This document shows positions 1 to 7,142 of a DNA stretch of 44,224 nt, piece by piece. Source of the DNA: Bacteroidota bacterium (GTDB lineage Bacteria; Bacteroidota; Bacteroidia; Flavobacteriales; Flavobacteriaceae); the NCBI GenBank assembly GCA_021793135.1, contig JAJYTI010000001.1, positions 1-44,224 of the forward strand, read 5' to 3'. The notes beneath the pieces were generated by a model, which was not told the DNA's origin, did not search any database, and saw only the letters and a program-made list of their open reading frames with translations. The stretch's first letter is position 1; each line of letters opens with the position of its first letter. A program made the position numbers and the translations under genes.

Positions 1-463
1 TAAGTACTTTATAACCTCCTTCAAACGATTTAAGTGATAAAGCTTTACTTATTTCTTTTGCTTCTGATACTCCTATGTTCCCTTGTTTATTTCCAATACC
101 AATATATTGTAGCCATTGATAAACCGAACCATATGGATTTTTTGTGATAAATTCTCGCCACTCGGCCATGTAATCTTTCGAGATAGCGGGTCTATTCATT
201 CCCGTTCTCCTATTTACAGGAAAGATATAATGTAAATCTGGATGATTGCCCTCTAATACTCTTTTTGCACAATTATAATATGCTGTCGAACCTTTTTCAT
301 GTGTACTACATAATATAGCTTGTGCATAGGCTATAGCCATAGGAAGTGTACCACTACCAGTAGTTCCATATAATAATTGAGCATGGGGAACACGCATGGT
401 ATCGATTCCATGTTGTAATTGCTTCTTTAATTGGTCTTGACCTATGACTTGTTCGAAATACAT
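1..463 (-). CDS. holB: DNA polymerase III subunit delta' (partial, N-terminal 154 residues)
   Basis: This is the N-terminal part of the clamp-loader delta' subunit, which helps load the sliding clamp on DNA. The gene runs off the left window edge, so only residues 1-154 are visible. The start MYFEQVIGQDQLKKQL followed by VPHAQLLYG is typical of the family. The P-loop region at residues 33-41 reads GTTGSGTLP: the Walker lysine is replaced by threonine, as expected for delta', which does not hydrolyse ATP. The NHPDLHYIFPV stretch (about 73-83) is the usual block after the zinc module, but only two cysteines (C52, C65) are present where many relatives have four, so zinc binding is doubtful. It diverges from pgk. 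Confidence 0.85.
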   Translation of the reverse strand, partial: MYFEQVIGQDQLKKQLQHGIDTMRVPHAQLLYGTTGSGTLPMAIAYAQAILCSTHEKGSTAYYNCAKRVLEGNHPDLHYIFPVNRRTGMNRPAISKDYMAEWREFITKNPYGSVYQWLQYIGIGNKQGNIGVSEAKEISKALSLKSFEGGYKVL

Positions 464-467
464 ATCG

Positions 468-502
468 CAAATGTACATTATTTTACACATTTTAATTTCA
501 AA
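468..502 (-). promoter_or_regulatory. Bacteroidota-type promoter for holB
   Basis: Read on the minus strand there is a TTTG (-33 element, 499-502), a 23-base spacer, and TACATTTG (-7 element, 468-475), matching the TTG-N17-23-TAnnTTTG consensus. The -7 box ends only four bases before the holB ATG, so the transcript would be leaderless or nearly so. Assignment rests on the motif alone. Confidence 0.6.
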
Positions 503-566
503 TTTGTATTTCGGAGCAATTCCCATAGAAAAATATGCTTCCGCTTTAGAAGCAATTGAAAATCTG

Positions 567-574
567 TATATTTG
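567..574 (+). promoter_or_regulatory. -7 promoter element for pgk
   Basis: TATATTTG matches the TAnnTTTG -7 consensus and lies 20 bases before the pgk ATG. A clean TTTG -33 element is missing; the best candidate is TTTA at 545-548 with an 18-base spacer. It sits in the 131-base divergent gap between holB and pgk. Confidence 0.5.
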
Positions 575-594
575 TTTGGCTTAAATAATAATCT

Positions 595-1788
595 ATGAAA
601 ACGATAAAAGACTTCGATTTTAGCAATAAAAAAGCATTGATCCGTGTGGATTTTAACGTTCCTATGGACGAAAATAAAAACGTAACAGATACCACACGTA
701 TTCAAGCTGCAAAAGCAAGTATTGACTATATTTTAAAAAATGGTGGTACCTGTGTGCTTATGTCTCACTTAGGACGTCCTAAAGGAAAAGATAAAGAATT
801 ATCTTTAAAACATATAGTTCCAGCAGTTTCTCAAGTTCTTGGAGTACCAGTAACTTTTATTGATGATTGTATTGGAGCCAAAGTAGAAGAGGAAGTAAAT
901 GCACTTCCTACTGGTTCTGTTGCTTTATTAGAAAATCTTCGCTTTTATGAGGAAGAGCAAAAAGGAGATAAGACTTTTGCTGAGGCTTTAGCTAAAAATG
1001 GAGATATATATGTGAATGATGCCTTTGGTACTGCACATAGAAAACATGCTTCTACAGCTGTAATTGCCGAATCGTTTGGTAAAAATGTTTGTTTCGGGTT
1101 ATTACTAGCATCAGAAATAGAAAGTATCAATAAAGTCTTGCATGATAATAATAAACCAGTAACTGCAATTATAGGAGGGGCAAAGGTTTCTTCTAAAATT
1201 ACTGTAATAGAAAATATTCTAGACGCTATAGACCACCTTATTATTGGTGGCGGAATGGCATTTACATTTTTAAAAGCACAAGGTGGACAAATAGGAAATT
1301 CTTTGGTAGAAGACGATAAAATGCAAGTAGCATTAGATGTTTTAAAGAAAGCCAAAGAGAAAAATGTATCGGTACATTTACCGATAGATGTTGTAGTTGC
1401 CGACGCATTTAAAAATGATGCCAATACGAAAACAGTCCCAGCAAATGAAATTCCTGAAGGATGGATGGGACTAGATAATGGTGAAGAAAGCAATAAAGCT
1501 TTCCGTGATATTATTTTGAAATCGAAAACCATTTTATGGAACGGACCAGTAGGAGTGTTTGAAATGTCATCGTTTGCAAATGGCACTATAGCTATTGGAA
1601 AAGCCATAGCGGAAGCTACAGGAAAAGGTGCTTTCTCTTTAGTAGGAGGCGGTGATTCTGTTGCTGCAACAAAACAATTAGGTTTGACCGATGCTATGAG
1701 CTATATATCGACTGGTGGTGGGGCCATGTTAGAAATGTTAGAAGGAAAAGATTTGCCTGGAATTATAGCAATTCAAAATGCTAAATAA
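595..1788 (+). CDS. pgk: Phosphoglycerate kinase
   Basis: Cytoplasmic glycolytic enzyme that transfers phosphate from 1,3-bisphosphoglycerate to ADP. The 397-residue length is normal for a bacterial PGK. Signature stretches are RVDFNVPMDE near the N terminus, SHLGRPKG, the GGAKVSSKI block in the middle, WNGPVGVFE, and the C-terminal nucleotide-binding GGGDSVAATKQLG. The ATG start fits the family and follows a TAnnTTTG box. The next gene begins 42 bases downstream on the same strand, so co-transcription with the lytic transglycosylase is plausible. Confidence 0.97.
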   Translation: MKTIKDFDFSNKKALIRVDFNVPMDENKNVTDTTRIQAAKASIDYILKNGGTCVLMSHLGRPKGKDKELSLKHIVPAVSQVLGVPVTFIDDCIGAKVEEEVNALPTGSVALLENLRFYEEEQKGDKTFAEALAKNGDIYVNDAFGTAHRKHASTAVIAESFGKNVCFGLLLASEIESINKVLHDNNKPVTAIIGGAKVSSKITVIENILDAIDHLIIGGGMAFTFLKAQGGQIGNSLVEDDKMQVALDVLKKAKEKNVSVHLPIDVVVADAFKNDANTKTVPANEIPEGWMGLDNGEESNKAFRDIILKSKTILWNGPVGVFEMSSFANGTIAIGKAIAEATGKGAFSLVGGGDSVAATKQLGLTDAMSYISTGGGAMLEMLEGKDLPGIIAIQNAK

Positions 1789-1830
1789 GGCAACTTATAC
1801 CTAAATGAAACTTTTCACGTTTTAAGTATT

Positions 1831-3369
1831 ATGAAACGATTCGTATTATCTCTTTTTTTAGCATCCAGTAGTTTTTTTGCTGTAGGACAAGAATCATATA
1901 AACTGCAAATGGATTTGCTAAAAGAAATAGAAGCAAGTACAATTGCTAAAAACAAAGGCCAATTGCAAGTAGCAAAAGAGTTGGTTTTAAATGATTCGAT
2001 TACTTACACTTTACATGAAGTAATTGAAGCAAGAAAAATAGATAGTTTATGGCTTTCCTTGCTTTATAATGATACCGAAAGATATAACGAAATGTATTCT
2101 ACGGTTTCTGAACAAACTTTTGAGAAAGTAAATTATGATGAGCTACCTACAGAATTGCTAAAAGAACGATTGGAAGAATTAAATGCTCGAACCCCATTTA
2201 ATGTAGAATACAATCCTAAGTTAGAGAGTGTAATTAAGCAATACTTAAAACATCGAAATAAAAATCTAAGTCGAATTATAGGGTTGAGTAAATATTACTT
2301 CCCTATGTTCGAAGAGATTTTAGACAAACATAATTTACCTTTAGAATTAAAATATTTAGCGGTAGTTGAATCTGGTCTTGATCCCCGAGCAAAATCACCT
2401 GCAGGTGCTTCGGGTTTATGGCAGTTTATGTATAGAACAGGAAAAGCCTTTGGATTGGAATCTAATTCTTATGTAGACGATAGAAATGATCCAGTATTAT
2501 CCACAGAAGCTGCAAGTGAATACCTCACATATCTATATAATAGTATGGAGGATTGGGATTTGGCATTAGCAGCTTATAATTCAGGTCCAGGTAATGTTAG
2601 CAAAGCGATACGTCGTTCTGGGGGAAGCAAAAATTATTGGAATATTCGACCTTATTTACCTAGAGAAACTGCTAATTATCTTCCAGCATTTTTAGCTACG
2701 ATGTATATTTTTGAATATGCCGAAGAACATGGTATTTATGTCGAAGGTCCAGCTTTACCTGTAATAGCAACCGATACTATTCATGTTAAAGAACAAATAT
2801 CCTTACCACAAATCGCAAAAATAACCGATTTACCACTTTCCGAGTTACAGTTTTTGAATCCATCTTATAAATTGGATATTATTCCAAGTGTAAAAGATAA
2901 AAATTATATCTTAAGATTGCCTATCGAAGCAGTAGGTACATTTGTTGCCAATGAAGAAAAAATCTATGCTTATGCTAATGAAGATTTTAATAAAGGCGAA
3001 AAAACAAGACAAGAATTATTTCAAGAGCCAGAACCTATTCGTTATCGAGTTAAAAGTGGCGATTATTTAGGGAAAATAGCAAATAGGTATGGAGTGACCG
3101 TAGCAGAAATTAAACGTTGGAATGGTTTACGAAATAATAACTTACGAATAGGCCAGAACCTTACTATTCATCCTAAAAACAACATAGCATCTTCTAGTAA
3201 TTCTACGAATACCAATACTATAAAGGAATATATTGTAAAGGCTGGAGATTCCCTTTGGAGCATTTCAAGAAAATTTCCTGGAGTTTCTATTGAAAATATC
3301 AAAGAATGGAACGGTATTAGCAGTAGTAATTTAAAGCCAGGAATGCGGCTTAAAATTAATCAAAGTTAA
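1831..3369 (+). CDS. MltD-like lytic transglycosylase with LysM domains
   Basis: Periplasmic peptidoglycan-cleaving enzyme of the MltD type. Residues 1-19 are a signal peptide ending near AVGQ. A soluble lytic transglycosylase (SLT) domain spans about 150-290, with the probable catalytic glutamate E180 in AVVESGLDPRAKSPAGASG and the downstream AAYNSGPGNV motif. Two clear LysM modules that bind cell-wall glycan lie at about 405-447 (YRVKSGDYLGKIANRYGV) and 466-509 (YIVKAGDSLWSISRKF). A degenerate LysM-like segment is seen around 323-347. The order of catalytic domain followed by C-terminal LysM repeats is typical. DUF4837 follows after 11 bases. Confidence 0.92.
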   Translation: MKRFVLSLFLASSSFFAVGQESYKLQMDLLKEIEASTIAKNKGQLQVAKELVLNDSITYTLHEVIEARKIDSLWLSLLYNDTERYNEMYSTVSEQTFEKVNYDELPTELLKERLEELNARTPFNVEYNPKLESVIKQYLKHRNKNLSRIIGLSKYYFPMFEEILDKHNLPLELKYLAVVESGLDPRAKSPAGASGLWQFMYRTGKAFGLESNSYVDDRNDPVLSTEAASEYLTYLYNSMEDWDLALAAYNSGPGNVSKAIRRSGGSKNYWNIRPYLPRETANYLPAFLATMYIFEYAEEHGIYVEGPALPVIATDTIHVKEQISLPQIAKITDLPLSELQFLNPSYKLDIIPSVKDKNYILRLPIEAVGTFVANEEKIYAYANEDFNKGEKTRQELFQEPEPIRYRVKSGDYLGKIANRYGVTVAEIKRWNGLRNNNLRIGQNLTIHPKNNIASSSNSTNTNTIKEYIVKAGDSLWSISRKFPGVSIENIKEWNGISSSNLKPGMRLKINQS

Positions 3370-3380
3370 ATCATATTAAT

Positions 3381-4370
3381 ATGCGATTTGTTTACGTTTC
3401 TTTGCTGCTCACATTTTTATGTTTGAGTGGTTGTTCGGATGAAGGAGGTAAGAAAAAAGGCTCTTATCTACCCTCGTCAAATGGTAATATTAACAGCTTA
3501 CAAGTAGTGATGCCTAATGAATATTGGAGTGAATCGGTAGGAGAAACCGTTAGAGAATATTTTGCTGCGCCCACCGATGGATTACCACAAGACGAACCGT
3601 TATTTTCAATGAGACAATTGCCGCCAAATGCATTTGAAGGATTTGCACGTAATAGCCGTTTATTCCTATATGTGAATAAAGGGGAAAAAGACACGGTAAT
3701 TGTAAAACAAAATTGGTATGCAAAACCTCAGATAGGTGTATCGATTACAGCGCAAAATACCGATCAGTTAGAAGAATTTATTAAAGATAATCATGAAGCT
3801 ATAATAGATGTTTTCAAAAAATCGGAGCTAAAAGAGCGACAAAGACGCACCAATCTATCTTTACTTAATTTAAAAGGTTTATCCGAGACTTTTGGAATAG
3901 ATTTAAAAGTTCCGTCAGCTTATCGAATTGCATTAGCTACAGAAGAATTTTATTGGCTTAGAAAAAGTTTAGAGTCTGGTACAACCAATATTATGGTATA
4001 TCAAGTACCATTAGATTATATTGATGAAGAAAATGTAATTGGAAGTATTATTCAAATTAGAGATACTATAGGAAGTAGATTATTACCAGTAGAAGATGAT
4101 AGTCCATTTATTACTGAGGCTGCCTATGCACCCTACCTACAAGAAGTAGAATTAGATGATAAGAAAGCATACGAAAGTAAAGGTACTTGGGAGGTTAAAG
4201 ATGCTTTTATGGGAGGACCATTTATAAACTATGCAATAGAAGATAAAGCAAATAATCGTTATCTAATTATTGAAGGTTTTACTCATGCTCCTTCCGTAGA
4301 AAAACGTGATTTACAATTTGAACTAGAATCTATTTTAAAAACTGTAAAGTTCATAGACAATAAAGAATAA
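3381..4370 (+). CDS. DUF4837 family lipoprotein
   Basis: A 329-residue lipoprotein of the DUF4837 family, which is restricted to Bacteroidota and has no known function. The lipobox LSGC places the lipidated cysteine at C18. Directly after it come S-D-E, an acidic stretch resembling the surface lipoprotein export signal of this phylum, so the protein may be exposed on the cell surface (inference). The rest is soluble and mixed alpha/beta in character, with no motif I recognise as catalytic. It follows the lytic transglycosylase by 11 bases and is the last gene before the hairpin at 4397-4440. Confidence 0.75.
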   Translation: MRFVYVSLLLTFLCLSGCSDEGGKKKGSYLPSSNGNINSLQVVMPNEYWSESVGETVREYFAAPTDGLPQDEPLFSMRQLPPNAFEGFARNSRLFLYVNKGEKDTVIVKQNWYAKPQIGVSITAQNTDQLEEFIKDNHEAIIDVFKKSELKERQRRTNLSLLNLKGLSETFGIDLKVPSAYRIALATEEFYWLRKSLESGTTNIMVYQVPLDYIDEENVIGSIIQIRDTIGSRLLPVEDDSPFITEAAYAPYLQEVELDDKKAYESKGTWEVKDAFMGGPFINYAIEDKANNRYLIIEGFTHAPSVEKRDLQFELESILKTVKFIDNKE

Positions 4371-4396
4371 TATTTCGTGGAGTTAAGTGTTTAAAA

Positions 4397-4440
4397 AAAT
4401 AGTCCTTATGCATGTGATATCACAGACATAAGGACTATTT
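4397..4440. terminator. Bidirectional terminator hairpin between DUF4837 and tatA
   Basis: A perfect 14-bp inverted repeat: AAATAGTCCTTATG at 4397-4410 and CATAAGGACTATTT at 4427-4440, with a 16-base loop. A-rich and T-rich flanks exist on both sides, so it can stop transcription from the plus-strand DUF4837 gene and the minus-strand tatA gene, which converge here. Confidence 0.8.
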
Positions 4441-4459
4441 ATATTTAAATAAAATAGGG

Positions 4460-4639
4460 TTATTCTATTTTATCTATATCATCTTCGTTCTTAGTAGCAT
4501 CTTTAAACTCTTTAATGCCAGTACCGAGCCCTCTCATAAGCTCAGGAATCTTCTTACCTCCAAATAGTAAAAGAGCTAGTATTACAACTATTGCAATTTG
4601 CCATGGACCAATTGCCAATGGGATTAGTAATGCTTCCAT
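4460..4639 (-). CDS. tatA: Sec-independent (twin-arginine) translocase subunit TatA
   Basis: A 59-residue protein that forms the protein-conducting assembly of the twin-arginine pathway, which exports folded proteins. It has a short N terminus, one membrane helix (about residues 8-26), the hinge FGGKKIPEL, and the amphipathic helix MRGLGTGIKEFK, followed by an acidic tail. FG..K.PEL.R.LG is diagnostic for TatA/E. TatC is not in the window. A TAnnTTTG box lies 20 bases upstream. The gene converges on DUF4837 and diverges from the M23 peptidase. Confidence 0.93.
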   Translation of the reverse strand: MEALLIPLAIGPWQIAIVVILALLLFGGKKIPELMRGLGTGIKEFKDATKNEDDIDKIE

Positions 4640-4659
4640 ATTATTTAAATTTAATGGTA

Positions 4660-4667
4660 CAAAGATA
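4660..4667 (-). promoter_or_regulatory. -7 promoter element for tatA
   Basis: Read on the minus strand this is TATCTTTG, a match to TAnnTTTG, 20 bases before the tatA ATG. No convincing -33 TTG is found at the expected spacing. Confidence 0.5.
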
Positions 4668-4732
4668 AAAATAAAAAAGTTACTAGGTGCTTTCTAGTAG
4701 TTAATAAGCACAATTTCTATTCAAGATTACGT

Positions 4733-4740
4733 TATATTTG
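4733..4740 (+). promoter_or_regulatory. -7 promoter element for the M23 peptidase gene
   Basis: TATATTTG fits the TAnnTTTG consensus and ends seven bases before the ATG at 4748, implying a leader of only a few bases. The -33 element is not evident. Confidence 0.55.
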
Positions 4741-4747
4741 TAAAACT

Positions 4748-5611
4748 ATGGCAGTAAAAGAGAACAAAAGGAAAAATTTAAAACGCAAATTACTTTATAA
4801 GTATCGATTGGTAATTCTAAATCAGGATACCTTCGAAGAGCGTTTTTCCTTGCGCTTAAATCGATTAAATGTTTTTGTTTACAGCACATTATTTGCATTG
4901 ATAGTAATTGGATTGACCATTGTTTTAATTGCATTTACAGGTCTTAGAGAGTATATTCCAGGATATTCCTCTGCAAGTGTTACTAGAAAGGCTATAGTTT
5001 TAGAACAAAGAGTAGATTCTTTACAAAATGTATTGGCTGTAAATGAACAATATTTTAAATCTATTCAGCGCGTATTGTCTGGTGAGATAGAACCACAAGA
5101 AGAAGACAAACTGGAAATAACGAGAGAAGAAATAGATAAAAGTAGTGTAATAAATTCGGAACCTTCTGTACACGATTCCATTTTAAGAGAAAAAGTGGAG
5201 CAAGAAGATAAATATAATCCACTGGTGAATAATGCTGATGTAAGTCTTGTGCTTTTTCCACCAGTAAAGGGGAAAATATCGGAAGGATTTTCCTTAGAGA
5301 CAAAACATTATGCTGTAGATATTATACCAGAACCACATACTCCTGTTAAATCTGTGGCCGATGGAATAATAATTTTTGCAGAATGGTCTGTAGATACAGG
5401 AAATGTTATTATTGTTAAACATAACAATGATTTGGTGTCGGTGTATAAACACAATGCTAGTTTAGCAAAATCACAAGGAGATTTGGTTAAAGCTGGCGAA
5501 GTGATTGGTACGGTTGGAAATTCAGGAAGTTTAACAACAGGACCACATTTACATTTTGAATTATGGTATGATGGATATCCGATAGATCCTACAAACTTTA
5601 TCGAATTTTAA
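4748..5611 (+). CDS. M23 (LytM) family metallopeptidase, membrane-anchored
   Basis: Zinc-dependent peptidoglycan endopeptidase of 287 residues. A basic cytoplasmic N terminus is followed by one membrane helix (about 41-65), a coiled-coil-like linker (about 78-110), an acidic stretch, and a C-terminal LytM domain (about 165-287). The zinc ligands are visible: H187 and D191 in KHYAVD, and H269 in GPHLHFEL, with H235 and H267 as the catalytic histidines. The full set suggests an active enzyme rather than a degenerate LytM regulator. GH3 follows 15 bases downstream, so the two are probably co-transcribed. Confidence 0.9.
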   Translation: MAVKENKRKNLKRKLLYKYRLVILNQDTFEERFSLRLNRLNVFVYSTLFALIVIGLTIVLIAFTGLREYIPGYSSASVTRKAIVLEQRVDSLQNVLAVNEQYFKSIQRVLSGEIEPQEEDKLEITREEIDKSSVINSEPSVHDSILREKVEQEDKYNPLVNNADVSLVLFPPVKGKISEGFSLETKHYAVDIIPEPHTPVKSVADGIIIFAEWSVDTGNVIIVKHNNDLVSVYKHNASLAKSQGDLVKAGEVIGTVGNSGSLTTGPHLHFELWYDGYPIDPTNFIEF

Positions 5612-5626
5612 AAAGTAAAATATCCT

Positions 5627-7114
5627 ATGTCTATAAAGGCAATATTATCTAAATATTATGCAAAAATTGCGGTTTGGCAAATAAAAAAATGGGCGTCAAA
5701 GCCATTAGAAACACAAGAAAAAGTGTTCAAATCTCTTATTGAAACCGCTTCAAATACCAAGTTTGGTAAAGATCACAGTTTTAATACAATAAAAACTTAC
5801 GAAGACTTTGCCAAGTATGTGCCTATTCGTGATTACGAAGATTTAAAACCCTATATAGAAGAAGCGGTAGCTGGTAAGGAAGATATTCTTTGGCCAGGAA
5901 AGCCATTGTATTTTGCAAAAACATCAGGAACAACTTCTGGAGCCAAATATATTCCACTTACTAAAGAATCTATTGGCGAACATATAAAAGCGGCTAGAGA
6001 TGCTATTCTAATATACATGGAAGAGACAGGCAAGAACAATTTTGTAGATGGAAAAATGATTTTCCTACAAGGTAGCCCTGAATTGGAAGTGGAGAATGGT
6101 ATCCCACATGGTAGGCTTTCGGGTATTGTAGCTCATTATGTGCCTAATTATCTTCAAAAAAACCGTATGCCTAGTATGGAAACCAACAAGATTGAAGATT
6201 GGGAAACTAAAGTGGAGAAAATAGTAGAAGAGACAATAAATGAGGATATGACACTAATTAGTGGTATTCCATCATGGGTACAAATGTATTTTGAGCGTTT
6301 GGTTCAAAAAACAGGTAAACCAGTAGGCGAACTATTTCCAAATTTCGAACTCTTTATCTATGGAGGCGTAAATTATGAACCTTACCGGTCTAAATTCGAA
6401 AGTTTAATAGGTAGAAAAGTAGATAGTATTGAACTGTATCCTGCAAGCGAAGGTTTTATCGCATATCAAGATAGTCAGAAAGAAGAAGGTTTACTTTTGC
6501 TGTTGGATGCTGGAATATTTTATGAGTTTATACCAGTTGAAACATTTGGGACTAAAGATCAAAAACGTATTTCTATAAGTGAGGTAGAACTAGGAGTGAA
6601 TTATGTAATTATACTATCTACAACCGCAGGATTATGGGGATATAATATAGGCGATACTATTAAATTTACTTCTTTAAATCCCTATAGAATTGTTGTTACA
6701 GGAAGATTGTCTCATTTTATTTCTGCATTTGGCGAACATGTTATTGGTAAAGAGGTTGATCACGCTATGCAAGAAGCACTAAGCAAAATGAATTTTAGTG
6801 TCACCGAATATACGGTGGCTCCTCAGGTAAATCCAGAAGGAGATGCTTTACCATATCATGAATGGCTAATAGAGTTTGATAAAGAACCAACAGACTTATC
6901 GGCTTTAGCCAAAATTCTAGATGAGTCTATGCAAGAGCAGAACTCTTATTATTTTGATCTTATACAAGGAAAGGTGCTACAACCTCTGAAAATCACTGTC
7001 TTACCTAAAGGATGCTTTATAGATTATATGAAAAGACGAGGAAAACTAGGAGGACAAAATAAGGTGCCAAGGTTGTCTAATGATAGAACCTTAGCAGATC
7101 AACTAATAGAATAA
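5627..7114 (+). CDS. GH3 (auxin-responsive promoter) family protein, acyl-adenylating
   Basis: A 495-residue member of the GH3 family. Plant members are acyl-acid amido synthetases that adenylate a carboxylic acid and join it to an amino acid; the bacterial substrate is unknown. The ATP/AMP-binding signature is FAKTSGTTSGAKYIPLT (residues about 96-112), followed by YPASEGFIAYQ and the YRIVVTGRLSHFISAFGEHV region, which matches the GH3 C-terminal hinge. Length fits a complete protein. It lies between a cell-wall peptidase and a nucleoside-phosphorylase-like gene, which gives no direct clue to substrate. Confidence 0.88.
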   Translation: MSIKAILSKYYAKIAVWQIKKWASKPLETQEKVFKSLIETASNTKFGKDHSFNTIKTYEDFAKYVPIRDYEDLKPYIEEAVAGKEDILWPGKPLYFAKTSGTTSGAKYIPLTKESIGEHIKAARDAILIYMEETGKNNFVDGKMIFLQGSPELEVENGIPHGRLSGIVAHYVPNYLQKNRMPSMETNKIEDWETKVEKIVEETINEDMTLISGIPSWVQMYFERLVQKTGKPVGELFPNFELFIYGGVNYEPYRSKFESLIGRKVDSIELYPASEGFIAYQDSQKEEGLLLLLDAGIFYEFIPVETFGTKDQKRISISEVELGVNYVIILSTTAGLWGYNIGDTIKFTSLNPYRIVVTGRLSHFISAFGEHVIGKEVDHAMQEALSKMNFSVTEYTVAPQVNPEGDALPYHEWLIEFDKEPTDLSALAKILDESMQEQNSYYFDLIQGKVLQPLKITVLPKGCFIDYMKRRGKLGGQNKVPRLSNDRTLADQLIE

Positions 7115-7128
7115 TTCACTTAATATAC

Positions 7129-7136
7129 TATCTTTG
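7129..7136 (+). promoter_or_regulatory. -7 promoter element at the head of the polysaccharide operon
   Basis: TATCTTTG matches TAnnTTTG and ends six bases before the ATG at 7143. An upstream in-frame TTG (7134-7136) lies inside this box and so is unlikely to be the start codon. If used, this promoter could drive the tightly packed genes from 7143 to about 19903. Confidence 0.55.
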
Positions 7137-7142
7137 TTTACT

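Noticed and set aside
945..1607. A 220-residue open frame antisense to pgk
   Set aside because: It lies wholly within pgk on the opposite strand, has no recognisable family features and no promoter, and pgk is certain.
4515..4697. A 60-residue plus-strand frame at the tatA locus
   Set aside because: It is the antisense of tatA, whose minus-strand translation has the diagnostic FG..K.PEL motif.
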